NCBI RefSeq assembly: GCF_001550065.1
Contig: NZ_LRUB01000027.1
Location: forward strand, 99,927-163,926
Length of the DNA: 64,000 nucleotides
Direction: 5' to 3'
Origin: Kordiimonas lipolytica
GTDB taxonomy: Bacteria > Pseudomonadota > Alphaproteobacteria > Sphingomonadales > Kordiimonadaceae
This document shows positions 43,233 through 51,178 of this stretch, in pieces. Under the pieces are notes generated by a model, which was not told where the DNA came from, did not search any database, and saw only the letters and a program-made list of their open reading frames with translations. Each line of letters opens with the position of its first letter. Positions within the stretch are counted from its first letter, which is position 1. Both the position numbers and the translations under genes were made by a program.

Positions 43233-44426
43233 CTATTTGCCCGGCAGGCCGTTGGCCCGCCAGTCGTTCATGGCCGCGTCCAGCTTGTCCATGGCCTCAT
43301 CCAGATGCTCGTCTTCGATAATCAGCGGCGGCAGCATGCGCATAACCATGTCGCCCGCCACAGCCGGCAGCATGCCCCGGCCAATCATGTCCACCACCGC
43401 ATCGCGGGTTGGCACCTCCGGCAGGCGGATACCGGCCATCAGGCCCATGCCACGCACTTCGGAAATATAGTCGCCGTGGCGCTGCTGCAGGGCGCCCAGC
43501 CGCGCCTGAAGCTTGTCGCCCATGTCGCGCACGCGCTCGAGGAAGCCCGGGGCCAGCATTTCGTCCAGCACCGCGTTGCCGACAGCCATCGCCAGCGGGT
43601 TGCCGCCATAAGTGCTGCCGTGGGTGCCGACCGTCATGCCCGAAGCGGCTTCTTCAGTCGCCAGGCAGGCGCCCAGCGGGAAGCCGCCGCCGATGCCCTT
43701 TGCGGCTGTCACGATATCCGGCTTGATGTCAGACCATTCGTGGGCGAACAGCTTGCCCGTCCGGCCCATGCCGCACTGGATTTCATCAAACACCAGCAGA
43801 AGGCCGTGCTCATCACACAGGGCGCGGAGCGCCTGCATCTGCTCTTTGGGGATCGGGCGGATGCCGCCTTCGCCCTGCACGGGCTCAACCATGATGCCGC
43901 CGGTCTCTGGCCCGATGGCGGCCTGCACGGCTTCAATGTCGCCAAAGGGCACCACATCAAAGCCGTCCGGCAGGGGCTCGAACCCCTTCGTCAGCTTTTC
44001 CTGGCCCGCGGCGGCAATGCCCGCCAGCGTGCGGCCATGGAAGGCGTTCGACATGGTCACAAGGCGGTATTTGCCCTTGTTGCCTTTGTCATAATGATAC
44101 TTGCGCACCATCTTGATGGCGCATTCGATTGCCTCAGCGCCCGAGTTGGTGAAGAAAACAGTGTCAGCGAAGGAGGCCGCGCACAGGCGCTCGGCCAGCT
44201 TGGTGCCAAGCGGGATTTCATAAGTATTGGCCGTGTGCCATAGCTTTGCGCCCTGCTCGGCAAGCGCTTTCACAAGAGTGGGGTGGCTGTGCCCCAGGCA
44301 CATCACGCCGATGCCGGAATAGAAATCCAGATATTTCTTGCCGTCGGTGTCATATAGATACATGCCTTCGCCGCGCTCGAAAGCGACAGGAATACGGGCG
44401 TAGGTTGGCATCAATGGGCTAATCAC
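43233..44426 (-). CDS. argD: Acetylornithine/succinyldiaminopimelate aminotransferase
   Basis: This PLP-dependent class III aminotransferase acts in arginine (and lysine) synthesis. The 397 residues show YDTDGKKYLDFYSGIGV, FTNSGAEAIECAIK (cofactor phosphate), FDEIQCGMGRTGK and AAKGIGGGFPLGA with the PLP lysine (about residue 250). Length is normal. It heads the argD-argF-hslO string. Confidence 0.97.
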   Translation of the reverse strand: MISPLMPTYARIPVAFERGEGMYLYDTDGKKYLDFYSGIGVMCLGHSHPTLVKALAEQGAKLWHTANTYEIPLGTKLAERLCAASFADTVFFTNSGAEAIECAIKMVRKYHYDKGNKGKYRLVTMSNAFHGRTLAGIAAAGQEKLTKGFEPLPDGFDVVPFGDIEAVQAAIGPETGGIMVEPVQGEGGIRPIPKEQMQALRALCDEHGLLLVFDEIQCGMGRTGKLFAHEWSDIKPDIVTAAKGIGGGFPLGACLATEEAASGMTVGTHGSTYGGNPLAMAVGNAVLDEMLAPGFLERVRDMGDKLQARLGALQQRHGDYISEVRGMGLMAGIRLPEVPTRDAVVDMIGRGMLPAVAGDMVMRMLPPLIIEDEHLDEAMDKLDAAMNDWRANGLPGK

Positions 44427-44694
44427 GTCTTCTCTCCATCCGGCCTCTTGTGAGGCTCTGTTTGGGTGATATGGCAGGGCTATATAAATGCGTTGAGCCG
44501 AGCCCTTATCCGGCCCGGCTTTTCAGGGTTCAGAGGATGCCCCTACGGCACGACCAAGTCAATGGCCGCCCACCGCAGGAAACACGAAAAAAACTGGGCT
44601 ATCCGGGAAGTTCTGTTGAATTGGGGGAAGAGGGGATTACAGACATGCCTAGTAGTTCCGGCACAGAGGTTTACGGTGATGAGATCTGCAATAT
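44427..44694. other. Region upstream of argD without a supported gene
   Basis: The 268 bases contain only short frames with no ribosome site or recognisable product. The argD promoter should be here on the minus strand. I see no tRNA or repeat. Confidence 0.5.
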
Positions 44695-45168
44695 CTAACC
44701 GGCTGCTAAATAAATTGCTGCGGAAGCGCGTGACACAATCCATAAACTCGCAGAACCAATAAGAACCGAGCGCTGCCATTTATACATTTTGATACTAGCC
44801 GCGTTCGCATTCTCTTTTTTCCGACCCCTATCGCTACACGAAGGACTATCAAAAGCGTCCCCAGGATTTTTACCAGCGGCTCTTTCGGCTGCGTTAGAGT
44901 GTATTAGAGAGGATTGGCGGAACACCTCGATTTCTGAATGCTTTGCTTTGATTCCGCATATACCTGCGGCTAGGAATGCTCCCCACACCGCAATTTCGAG
45001 ACCTACAAAGACAATATGTCGGGGGTTTTCGAAAGATGATATGGCGATGCTCTAGAGAGCGAAAGGCAGTGAAAGCATGTAATACGATAGCTGCTTACGG
45101 GACTCCTTAAAAGCCTGCCTACTTTCGTCACGCAACAATACATGACGCTTTTCATACTCATCGCTCAT
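44695..45168 (-). pseudogene. Two-helix membrane protein gene interrupted by one amber codon
   Basis: The gene starts at ATG 45168 with an AAAGGAC ribosome site and encodes MSDEYEKRHVLLRDESR and SYYMLSLPFAL. A TAG follows at 45054-45052. The same frame then continues without another stop to 44695, giving SIAISSFENPRHIVFVGLEI, a hydrophobic segment (VWGAFLAAGICGI), a polar region and a last hydrophobic stretch. Read through, the product would be about 157 residues. The amber codon falls inside what would be the first hydrophobic segment, where a single base change from TTG (Leu) explains it. It starts 10 bases after vapC. It is a recent pseudogene or a readthrough case. Confidence 0.65.
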
Positions 45169-45178
45169 AATATGTCCT

Positions 45179-45562
45179 TTATTGCAAGGCCACACCCACA
45201 TCCGTCTGGCTGAAATCATCACCGACGAACAAGAGCGGTACAGCCATGCTTTTTGCCGTGGCGTAGGCAAAACAGTCGCCGAAGTTCAGCGATGCCGGAT
45301 GCCGCCCCTTGCCCCAGGCCAGGAAAGCTTCCTGCACGCCTTTGGCGATAGCGCCGTCGACATTGGCAATCTCCATCCCAATGGCCTCCAGCGTGTCGTT
45401 CAGCTCATCAGCCAAGCCTCTCGCGGCAGCCACGATCATCAGCTCAGACAAGGTACCCGCCGACATGCAGAGGTCATTGTCTGACAAACACCGGATAATC
45501 TCGTCCGCCCTCGGCTCACTCAGCAACACAGCCATAATCGCGGAGGTATCGACAACAATCAC
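45179..45562 (-). CDS. vapC: PIN-domain toxin, VapC-type ribonuclease
   Basis: The 127-residue protein has the PIN fold with acidic metal ligands: D5 in MIVVDTSAIMAVLL, E40 in LSELMIVAAARG, D in NFGDCFAYATAK and D in FVGDDFSQTDV. VapC toxins cleave tRNA or rRNA when freed from their antitoxin. The start overlaps the antitoxin stop by four bases. Confidence 0.93.
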   Translation of the reverse strand: MIVVDTSAIMAVLLSEPRADEIIRCLSDNDLCMSAGTLSELMIVAAARGLADELNDTLEAIGMEIANVDGAIAKGVQEAFLAWGKGRHPASLNFGDCFAYATAKSMAVPLLFVGDDFSQTDVGVALQ

Positions 45563-45816
45563 GAAGGCATCCCCGTGTCGTCATAGAGGAAGTCGGCGGC
45601 GTGGGCGGCATCCGCACCCTGGGCCTGTTTGTCCCTAGCCCGCAAGGCGATCGCCATCAACGCCTCCCGCTTTTCGGCAGCTGTCTTTGGTGCGATAAGG
45701 GGTTTGATTTCCGCCACAGGCCGTCCGTGCCTAGTCAATACCACGTGTTCCCCTGTTTCGGCGGCTTTAATAAGGCCGGAAAGCTTGCCCTTAGCTTCGT
45801 GAATAGCGATTTCCAT
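45559..45816 (-). CDS. vapB: VapB/Phd-type antitoxin
   Basis: The 85-residue product starts at ATG 45816 with AAGGAG before it. MEIAIHEAKGKLSGLIKAAETGE and VVLTRHGRPVAEIKP are typical of Phd/YefM-type DNA-binding antitoxins; the C-terminal part, ending in ADFLYDDTGMPS, would bind and block VapC. Two operator palindromes lie just upstream. Confidence 0.92.
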   Translation of the reverse strand: MEIAIHEAKGKLSGLIKAAETGEHVVLTRHGRPVAEIKPLIAPKTAAEKREALMAIALRARDKQAQGADAAHAADFLYDDTGMPS

Positions 45817-45830
45817 ATAACACTCCTTTG

Positions 45831-45888
45831 TGGACCATAATATAGTCCAAATTTGAAATGTCAAGATTATGGACCATAATGTGGTCCA
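45831..45888. promoter_or_regulatory. Twin operator palindromes of vapBC
   Basis: Site 1, TGGACCATAATATAGTCCA (45831-45849), is imperfect. Site 2, TGGACCATAATGTGGTCCA (45870-45888), has perfect 7-base arms. Centres are 39 bases apart, close to four helical turns. They precede the antitoxin gene and probably mediate cooperative autorepression by the VapBC complex. Confidence 0.8.
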
Positions 45889-45909
45889 AACTCCTTCCTC
45901 AAGCGGTAG

Positions 45910-45941
45910 AAAAAAGGGGACCCGACAGATGTCGGCTCCCC
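45910..45941 (-). terminator. Intrinsic terminator of the TonB receptor (minus strand)
   Basis: On the minus strand GGGGAGCCGACA (45941-45930) pairs with TGTCGGGTCCCC (45927-45916), followed by TTTTTT. A second, longer stem lies directly before it. Confidence 0.85.
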
Positions 45942-45946
45942 TGTTC

Positions 45947-45991
45947 GGGAAGGGTTACCCGCATGGGAAAGCATTGCGGGTAACCCTTCCC
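45947..45991. terminator. Perfect 16-base hairpin after the TonB receptor
   Basis: GGGAAGGGTTACCCGC (45947-45962) and its exact complement (45976-45991) flank a 13-base loop, 20 bases after the receptor stop. Together with the adjacent terminator it forms a two-hairpin barrier; the long perfect stem could protect the 3' end of the mRNA. Confidence 0.7.
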
Positions 45992-46010
45992 TCAGTCTCT
46001 TGGTCCGCCC

Positions 46011-48410
46011 TTAGAAGCGGGTGCGGAACTTCACACCGATGGTGCGAGGCTCGTTGGTGCGGAACGCCAGACGGGCGCGGCCGCCACGCTCTCGGTCGAA
46101 CGACAGGTTGGCGTTTTCATCAAACACATTGTTGATGTAGGCCACAACGTCCCAGCGCTCCATCTCTACACCGAACGACAGGTTCATGGTCTGGTAGCTG
46201 TCGAGCTCCAGATCAAGAACCGTGGTGTCCGCGCCCGATGCACCACCGAACGGCAGGCCGGATGTGAAGCTGCCTGCGCCTGCTTCCTGGTCAGACGGCT
46301 GCGTGAAGATGCTGCCGCGATGCTGGAAGGTGGCGGAGAAATAGGCTTCCGCGCCGTTTGCGATGAAATCAGCAGGGAAGAAGTAAGTGGCCGTGGTGCC
46401 AAACTGAAACTTCGGCACGGATGGCAAACGGTTGCCGTCGCGCACGCCGCCCAGAACCGCGTTAGTGCTGTCAGTCACGGTCGAATCAAACTCCGATTCG
46501 ATCAGGCTGCCCGCGAAAGTGAACTCGAAGTTGTCGGTTGGACGTGCCTTGAACTCTGCCTCAACGCCCATGGTGTGGGCTTTCGGCACGTTAAAGCTGA
46601 TCCGCGACGAACAGGAGCCCGCGTCCAGCGTGACCTGCAGGTTCGAGATATCGGTATAGAAGGCAGCGGCGTTGAAGGACACCTTGCGCTTATTCACCTT
46701 GATGCCTGCTTCATAGTTCCACAGCGTTTCGTCTTCATAGTTCTGGAAGCCGCCGAAGATCTCCAGGTCAGATGCGTTACAGAGCGCTGTATTGAGCGGG
46801 TCATTCACGCCGCCCAGACGGAAGCCCTTGGACACCTGCGCGTTCACTGTGACGTCGTCAGAAACGTCATAGCGTGCCAGCACCCGCGGCGTGAAGCCGT
46901 TGGCGGATGTCTCATCAAGCTGGTCAACAACACCGTTACCGAACAGGCCAACCTGGGTGACATAGCGCTCTTCGCTATAGTCATAATAGCGCCCACCGGC
47001 TGTCAGTTGCAGGCGGTCTGTGATGTCGTAGGTCATCTCACCAAAGAGGGAGATCTGCTCGATCGAGTATGGCAGTTCGCTGTAGAATGGCGAATCAACT
47101 GGGCCAACACCCATGGACGTCGCAGCAGCCGTACCCGCGCCCAGAACGGCGTCTGTGAAACCGTCATAGCCCGGCGTTGGCAGGAACTGTTTATAGAAGC
47201 GGTCGGTGTCGGAATAGAAGGCACCCACAACCCACTGCAGCGGGCCGTCACCGTTTGACGACAGGCGCAGCTCCTGGGTGAAGCTTTCCACCTTGGTGGT
47301 GTCACGCAGGTTCGATGGCAGCATCACAGCTTCGGTTGGGTAGCCAAGGTCAACCGACACACTGCCGGTCAGCGCAGACGCATCGCGGGACACCAGGATA
47401 TCGCGGTCGGTGTAGCTGGTCACGGACGTGATATCGACACTGTCCAGGCTGATCTCAAGCGTGGCGTCGGCGATCATGGTCTGGTCTTCGAACGCTTCGT
47501 CCAGGAGCAGGAACTGCTGGCGCTCATCAAACGATACAGGCTCGCGGCCACCGGCCACGGATGCATCAGTGAACGGGTTGGCATAGAGGTTGAACACTTC
47601 CTGCCGGTTGAAACCGTTCATGTCGATTTCCTGATACACCACGCGCGGCGTGAAGGTCACGCTGTCGGATGGTTGGAACGTCAGGGCAAAACGGCCGCCG
47701 GTGCGGTTGCCGCTGTTGACGTCTTTGTCAATTGAGCCGCCTTCGCGGATGGCATCGATAAAGCCGCCATATTCCGTGTGGTAGGCCACAGCGCGCACAG
47801 CGATAGTGTCGGAAAGCGGCACGTTGATCATGCCCTTCAGGCTGCCGCCAGTGCCGCCACCCTTGACGGTATTGAGGTCAGCTTCAAAGCTGCCTGCGAT
47901 GCCGTCGAAGCTTGGCTGGTTGGTGATGTAACGGATGGTGCCGCCGATGGAACCGGACCCGAAAAGTGTGCCCTGTGGGCCACGCAGCGTTTCAACGCGG
48001 TTCAGGTCATAAAGGTCAAGGTCTGGCGTAAAGAGCGAGAGCGAGATGACGGATTCGTCCAGGTAAACGCCGACTTGCTCTTTCACGCCCGGCTGGTCGC
48101 GCACGATCTGGCCGGCAGATACGCCGCGGATGGCAACCTGGCTCTGGCCCGGCCCCAGGTTCTGGATCTGGAGGCCGGCAACGTTACGCGCCAGGTCTTC
48201 CAGATTGCTCGCGCCTGTGCGCTTGATGTCGGTCTCGCTCATGGCGTTGATCGAGAAAGGCACATCCTGGATGGAGGACGCGCGCTTGGTTGCCGTCACA
48301 ACGATTTCTTCAAAGGTGAAATCGCTGTCTTGTGCGATTGCCGTGCCCGCGGACGCGCCCACAAGCGCGGCAACAGAGGAGCTCAGCAACAGTGTTTTCT
48401 TGGATATCAT
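46011..48410 (-). CDS. TonB-dependent outer-membrane receptor
   Basis: The 799-residue product has a signal peptide ending in GTAIAQDSD, a TonB box-like EEIVVTATKRASSIQDVP, a plug with VGVYLDESVISLS and VETLRGPQGTLFGSGSIGGTIRY, and a barrel ending in IGVKFRTRF with a terminal aromatic. This is the large Proteobacterial class used for siderophores, vitamins or glycans. It is unlinked to a regulator; two hairpins follow it. Substrate unknown. Confidence 0.93.
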   Translation of the reverse strand: MISKKTLLLSSSVAALVGASAGTAIAQDSDFTFEEIVVTATKRASSIQDVPFSINAMSETDIKRTGASNLEDLARNVAGLQIQNLGPGQSQVAIRGVSAGQIVRDQPGVKEQVGVYLDESVISLSLFTPDLDLYDLNRVETLRGPQGTLFGSGSIGGTIRYITNQPSFDGIAGSFEADLNTVKGGGTGGSLKGMINVPLSDTIAVRAVAYHTEYGGFIDAIREGGSIDKDVNSGNRTGGRFALTFQPSDSVTFTPRVVYQEIDMNGFNRQEVFNLYANPFTDASVAGGREPVSFDERQQFLLLDEAFEDQTMIADATLEISLDSVDITSVTSYTDRDILVSRDASALTGSVSVDLGYPTEAVMLPSNLRDTTKVESFTQELRLSSNGDGPLQWVVGAFYSDTDRFYKQFLPTPGYDGFTDAVLGAGTAAATSMGVGPVDSPFYSELPYSIEQISLFGEMTYDITDRLQLTAGGRYYDYSEERYVTQVGLFGNGVVDQLDETSANGFTPRVLARYDVSDDVTVNAQVSKGFRLGGVNDPLNTALCNASDLEIFGGFQNYEDETLWNYEAGIKVNKRKVSFNAAAFYTDISNLQVTLDAGSCSSRISFNVPKAHTMGVEAEFKARPTDNFEFTFAGSLIESEFDSTVTDSTNAVLGGVRDGNRLPSVPKFQFGTTATYFFPADFIANGAEAYFSATFQHRGSIFTQPSDQEAGAGSFTSGLPFGGASGADTTVLDLELDSYQTMNLSFGVEMERWDVVAYINNVFDENANLSFDRERGGRARLAFRTNEPRTIGVKFRTRF

Positions 48411-48560
48411 AAAGAATACCTCCCTGGTTCGGCACTTTGCGCCGATGTTTTTTTAAGCAATCGGCGGGCACCCATCTGCCCGCTGACACTCTCTATGACG
48501 AAGAGCGGAAGTGTTTTAGGAATAAAATAGTTAATAAAATCGAACGATTGGACGATTAAT

Positions 48561-48587
48561 GTAAAAACCCCCGGAAAACCGGGGTTT
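48561..48587 (-). terminator. Intrinsic terminator of the unknown gene at 48609
   Basis: AAACCCCCGG (48565-48574) and CCGGGGTTT (48579-48587) pair around AAAA with one bulged base. On the minus strand the stem is followed by TTTTTAC, 20 bases after the stop of the gene at 48609-48977. Confidence 0.75.
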
Positions 48588-48608
48588 GCTTACAACTATA
48601 GCAATAGT

Positions 48609-48977
48609 TTATCTACAGAATGGTTGATAGGGAGATGTTCCCTTCAATTGCTCTCTTCGGACATCAATATTCACTGTCCCCAAATATGCTTTGAGCTTGG
48701 AATAACCGTCATCAAAGCCACCCAATGGCGTTGACAAAAACTCTATATATGAAGGGATATCTTCTGGAACCAGCAGGTTCATATCCAACATATCCAACTG
48801 TGCTAAAACTTCATTCGAGACCGAGTTTTCTTCTTGATCTTCACGATCCTCAAAATCATACGCACGGTTCTGATAGTGCTGCCCCGCCCAAGCATGCACT
48901 TCCTCAGCAGACAAGGTGCCTTCGGCCCACCTTTCAAGAACTTCTTTGATATTAGCTCTCGAAATTATCTGCGTCAT
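48609..48977 (-). CDS. Acidic protein of unknown function
   Basis: The start at 48977 (MTQIISRANIKEVLERWAEG) is chosen because upstream codons are basic and unlike the rest. The 122 residues are acidic, with a helical N-terminal half (AEEVHAWAGQHYQN) and SVSNEVLAQLDMLDMNLL followed by PSYIEFLSTPLGG. The codon use is AT-richer than in the neighbours, suggesting acquisition. The size and acidity would fit an immunity or antitoxin-like protein, but no partner toxin is present. I do not recognise the family. Confidence 0.6.
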   Translation of the reverse strand: MTQIISRANIKEVLERWAEGTLSAEEVHAWAGQHYQNRAYDFEDREDQEENSVSNEVLAQLDMLDMNLLVPEDIPSYIEFLSTPLGGFDDGYSKLKAYLGTVNIDVRREQLKGTSPYQPFCR

Positions 48978-49018
48978 TCGAATCCAACATATTGACCGAT
49001 CAATAGAAACTCGCCGTT

Positions 49019-49867
49019 TTACGCCTTCAGGCGGTAGCCGGTTTTGAACACGCGGTAGACCCACAGAACAAGTACGGTGTTGAGCACCAGCGTATAGATA
49101 ATGCCGGTCATGAGGTCACTGTCGGCCCGGTCGATAAAGCCGTAGCGCACGCCGTCGATCATATAGAAGAAAGGGTTGATCTGGCTGAAGACCTGCCAGC
49201 CAGTCGAGAGGCGCTCGATCGAATAGAAGGTGCCTGACAGAAGGCTGAGCGGCGCGATCACAAAGTTGGTGATGGCCGCCGAATGGTCGAACTTTTCCGC
49301 CCACACACCGGTGAGCACGCCGATGAGCGACAGCATGATGCTGGCCGCCAGCGCGAAATAGACCACCGCCCAGATGTGGGCAATTTCCATGGTCACGCCG
49401 GGCATGGCCCAGAAAGCAGTGCCCACGGAAAGCCCCACCAGAAGCCCGCGTGTAACCCCGCCCGCGACAAAACCGATAGTGAGCTCAAGCGCGCTCAAGG
49501 GTGGCATCAGCGTGTCGACAATATTGCCCTGCACCTTTGCGATCAGGATCGAGCTTGAGGTGTTGGCGAAGGCATTCTGCAGGATCGCCATCACAATCAG
49601 GCCCGGCGCCAGGAACTGGCCGTAGGGCATATCCGCCACCATGCGGCCGCGGCCGCCAAGCGCCAGCGTGAAAATGACCATGAACAGGATGGTGGTAACC
49701 GCCGGTGCCGCCAGCGTCTGCGCCCATACTTTCATGAAGCGGCGCGATTCGCGCATATAGAGCGTCCATAGGCCCACCCAGTTGACAGCCCCGATGGTCC
49801 GGCTCCCCAGTTCCGGGTAGCTTTCGTTGGCGTCGTCTGGCGTGATACTGGATGTGGTCGATTCCAT
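49019..49867 (-). CDS. ABC-2 type permease
   Basis: The 282-residue product begins at ATG 49867 with GGAG eight bases upstream; a longer frame to 50020 overlaps the gcrA promoter. It has six hydrophobic segments and the ABC-2 signature (AILQNAFANTSSSILIAKVQGNIVDTLMPPLSALEL), followed by FVIAPLSLLSGTFYSIERL and PFFYMIDGVRYGFI. These proteins export polysaccharides, lipids or drugs together with a separate ATPase, which is not adjacent here. Confidence 0.88.
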   Translation of the reverse strand: MESTTSSITPDDANESYPELGSRTIGAVNWVGLWTLYMRESRRFMKVWAQTLAAPAVTTILFMVIFTLALGGRGRMVADMPYGQFLAPGLIVMAILQNAFANTSSSILIAKVQGNIVDTLMPPLSALELTIGFVAGGVTRGLLVGLSVGTAFWAMPGVTMEIAHIWAVVYFALAASIMLSLIGVLTGVWAEKFDHSAAITNFVIAPLSLLSGTFYSIERLSTGWQVFSQINPFFYMIDGVRYGFIDRADSDLMTGIIYTLVLNTVLVLWVYRVFKTGYRLKA

Positions 49868-49920
49868 GGGCTGACTCCGTAAAAAATTGCGGGCCTCACC
49901 ATATGGTGTCGTTTGTCCCC

Positions 49921-49950
49921 TTGGCAAGAGGGGTCGTTGGGCGATATAAG
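49921..49950 (+). promoter_or_regulatory. Putative sigma70-type promoter of gcrA
   Basis: TTGGCA (49921-49926) and TATAAG (49945-49950) are spaced by 18 bases, 64 bases upstream of the gcrA start. This would place the transcription start near 49957, just before the GANTC palindrome. Confidence 0.4.
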
Positions 49951-49963
49951 CTTTAGGGAATCG

Positions 49964-49981
49964 GGTGACTCGGGAGTCACC
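49964..49981. promoter_or_regulatory. Palindrome with two GANTC sites in the gcrA leader
   Basis: GGTGACTC (49964-49971) and GAGTCACC (49974-49981) are perfect 8-base arms around GG. They contain GACTC (49967-49971) and GAGTC (49974-49978), both GANTC methylation targets of CcrM. It ends 32 bases before the gcrA start codon. GcrA acts at GANTC-containing promoters in Caulobacter, so autoregulation is plausible. Confidence 0.6.
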
Positions 49982-50013
49982 GGCACCCAAAAAAGAAATA
50001 CAGGGAAAAGACC

Positions 50014-50430
50014 ATGGCATGGACGGATGAGCGGATCGACAAGCTCAAGAAACTTTGGGACGATGGCCTGAGCGCCAGCCAGATCGCGAAGGAACTGGGC
50101 GAGGGTGTGACCCGCAACGCCGTGATCGGCAAGGCCCACCGCCTTGGCCTGAAATCGCGCCCATCTCCTGTGAAGGCCGACAAGGACAAGAAGAAAGCCG
50201 CGCCCAAGAAGGTCGCAAAAAAGGCTGATAAACAGTTAGTTACGCTTCTGGACCTGACGGACCGCATGTGCAAGTGGCCGATTGGCCACCCCGGGGACAC
50301 GGACTTCCATTTCTGCGGCAAGCAGGCCGAGGCGGGCATGCCTTACTGTGCTGGCCACTGCGCTGAAGCCTATCAGGCACAGCCGCCGCGCCGCGACAAG
50401 CGCCAGCAGCCACCGCGCACCATTCTATAG
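50014..50430 (+). CDS. gcrA: Cell-cycle regulator GcrA
   Basis: GcrA is an alphaproteobacterial sigma70-binding regulator active at CcrM-methylated promoters. The 138 residues have the conserved N-terminal DNA-binding helix set (MAWTDERIDKLKKLWDDGLS, GVTRNAVIGKAHRLGL), a Lys/Ala-rich linker (about 55-75) and the C-terminal C-x-W-P-x-G (MCKWPIGHPG) and YCAGHC region that binds the sigma factor. Ribosome site AGGGAAAAG. It is divergent from the ABC-2 permease. Confidence 0.97.
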   Translation: MAWTDERIDKLKKLWDDGLSASQIAKELGEGVTRNAVIGKAHRLGLKSRPSPVKADKDKKKAAPKKVAKKADKQLVTLLDLTDRMCKWPIGHPGDTDFHFCGKQAEAGMPYCAGHCAEAYQAQPPRRDKRQQPPRTIL

Positions 50431-50640
50431 AACGCGCGCGCTGCTCAAACGGGCAGAAAACCGAATCAGAATTTGCGACTCGCAGGTGGGCACCCTGCGG
50501 GTCTTTTATTTTGGGGCCGCGTCGCACCGATCACAAAATCGCGATTGGGAAGGCGCTTGCCCTTAATCGCGGCTTGGGTAATGCTTGGCCAGAGAACACC
50601 CGGTGCGTCATCACCGCTCAAGATCAACAGGGAGAGATAC

Positions 50641-51111
50641 ATGACCAAAAAGCTTCTGGTAGGCACTGTTGCTGCAGCGCTTATGCTGGGTGCAGCCGTC
50701 CCAGCCACTGCACACGGCGAAGGCAAGCGCTTCAAGGAATCGAAAGTGCGCCACGATATCATGGAAGTGTTCGGCAAGGGCTTTGGCAAGATCAGCAAGA
50801 TCATGAAGGGCGAGGAAGGCACGCCTGCCGAACTGCCGACCATTGCGAAAAAGATGGCCGAAGCGTCTACCAAGACCAAGGCGTCCTTTGAAAAGGACAC
50901 TCGCGGCATGGAAGGCTTTACCGAAGCCAAGGACGAGATCTGGGACAATTGGGAAGATTTCGCCGACCGCCTCGACAAGATGGAAGTTGACGCCCAGGCT
51001 TTCGCAGCCGCCACGGAGACCGGCGACATGGCGCAGATCGGCCCGGCCATGAAGCAGCTCGGATCAAACTGCAAAAGCTGCCACGACAAATATAAAGCCG
51101 ACCTGGACTAG
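50641..51111 (+). CDS. Cytochrome c' family protein
   Basis: The start at 50641 has AGGGAG before it and gives a signal peptide (MTKKLLVGTVAAALMLGAAVPATA). The mature four-helix bundle of about 130 residues ends in the haem motif CKSCHDKYK at the C-terminus, as in cytochromes c'. These periplasmic pentacoordinate haem proteins bind NO or CO. The convergent cytochrome b561 gene next to it could be the electron partner. Confidence 0.93.
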   Translation: MTKKLLVGTVAAALMLGAAVPATAHGEGKRFKESKVRHDIMEVFGKGFGKISKIMKGEEGTPAELPTIAKKMAEASTKTKASFEKDTRGMEGFTEAKDEIWDNWEDFADRLDKMEVDAQAFAAATETGDMAQIGPAMKQLGSNCKSCHDKYKADLD

Positions 51112-51134
51112 GTTGGTCAGTTTAACCGACACAG

Positions 51135-51161
51135 AAAGGGTGCCCTCCGGCGCCCTTTTTT
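51135..51161. terminator. Bidirectional intrinsic terminator
   Basis: AAAGGGTGCC (51135-51144) pairs with GGCGCCCTTT (51149-51158) around CTCC with one mismatch, followed by further Ts; an A-run on the other side is short. It separates the convergent cytochrome c' and b561 genes. Confidence 0.8.
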
Positions 51162-51178
51162 ATTGGCCGTTTCTGTTC

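Noticed and set aside
42288..44243. 651-codon plus-strand open frame opposite argF and argD
   Set aside because: The minus strand encodes two clear arginine-pathway enzymes; the His/Ala-rich antisense translation has no domain.
44427..44700. Search for a tRNA gene or attachment site before argD
   Set aside because: No cloverleaf with a T-arm TTCRANY and acceptor pairing could be drawn.
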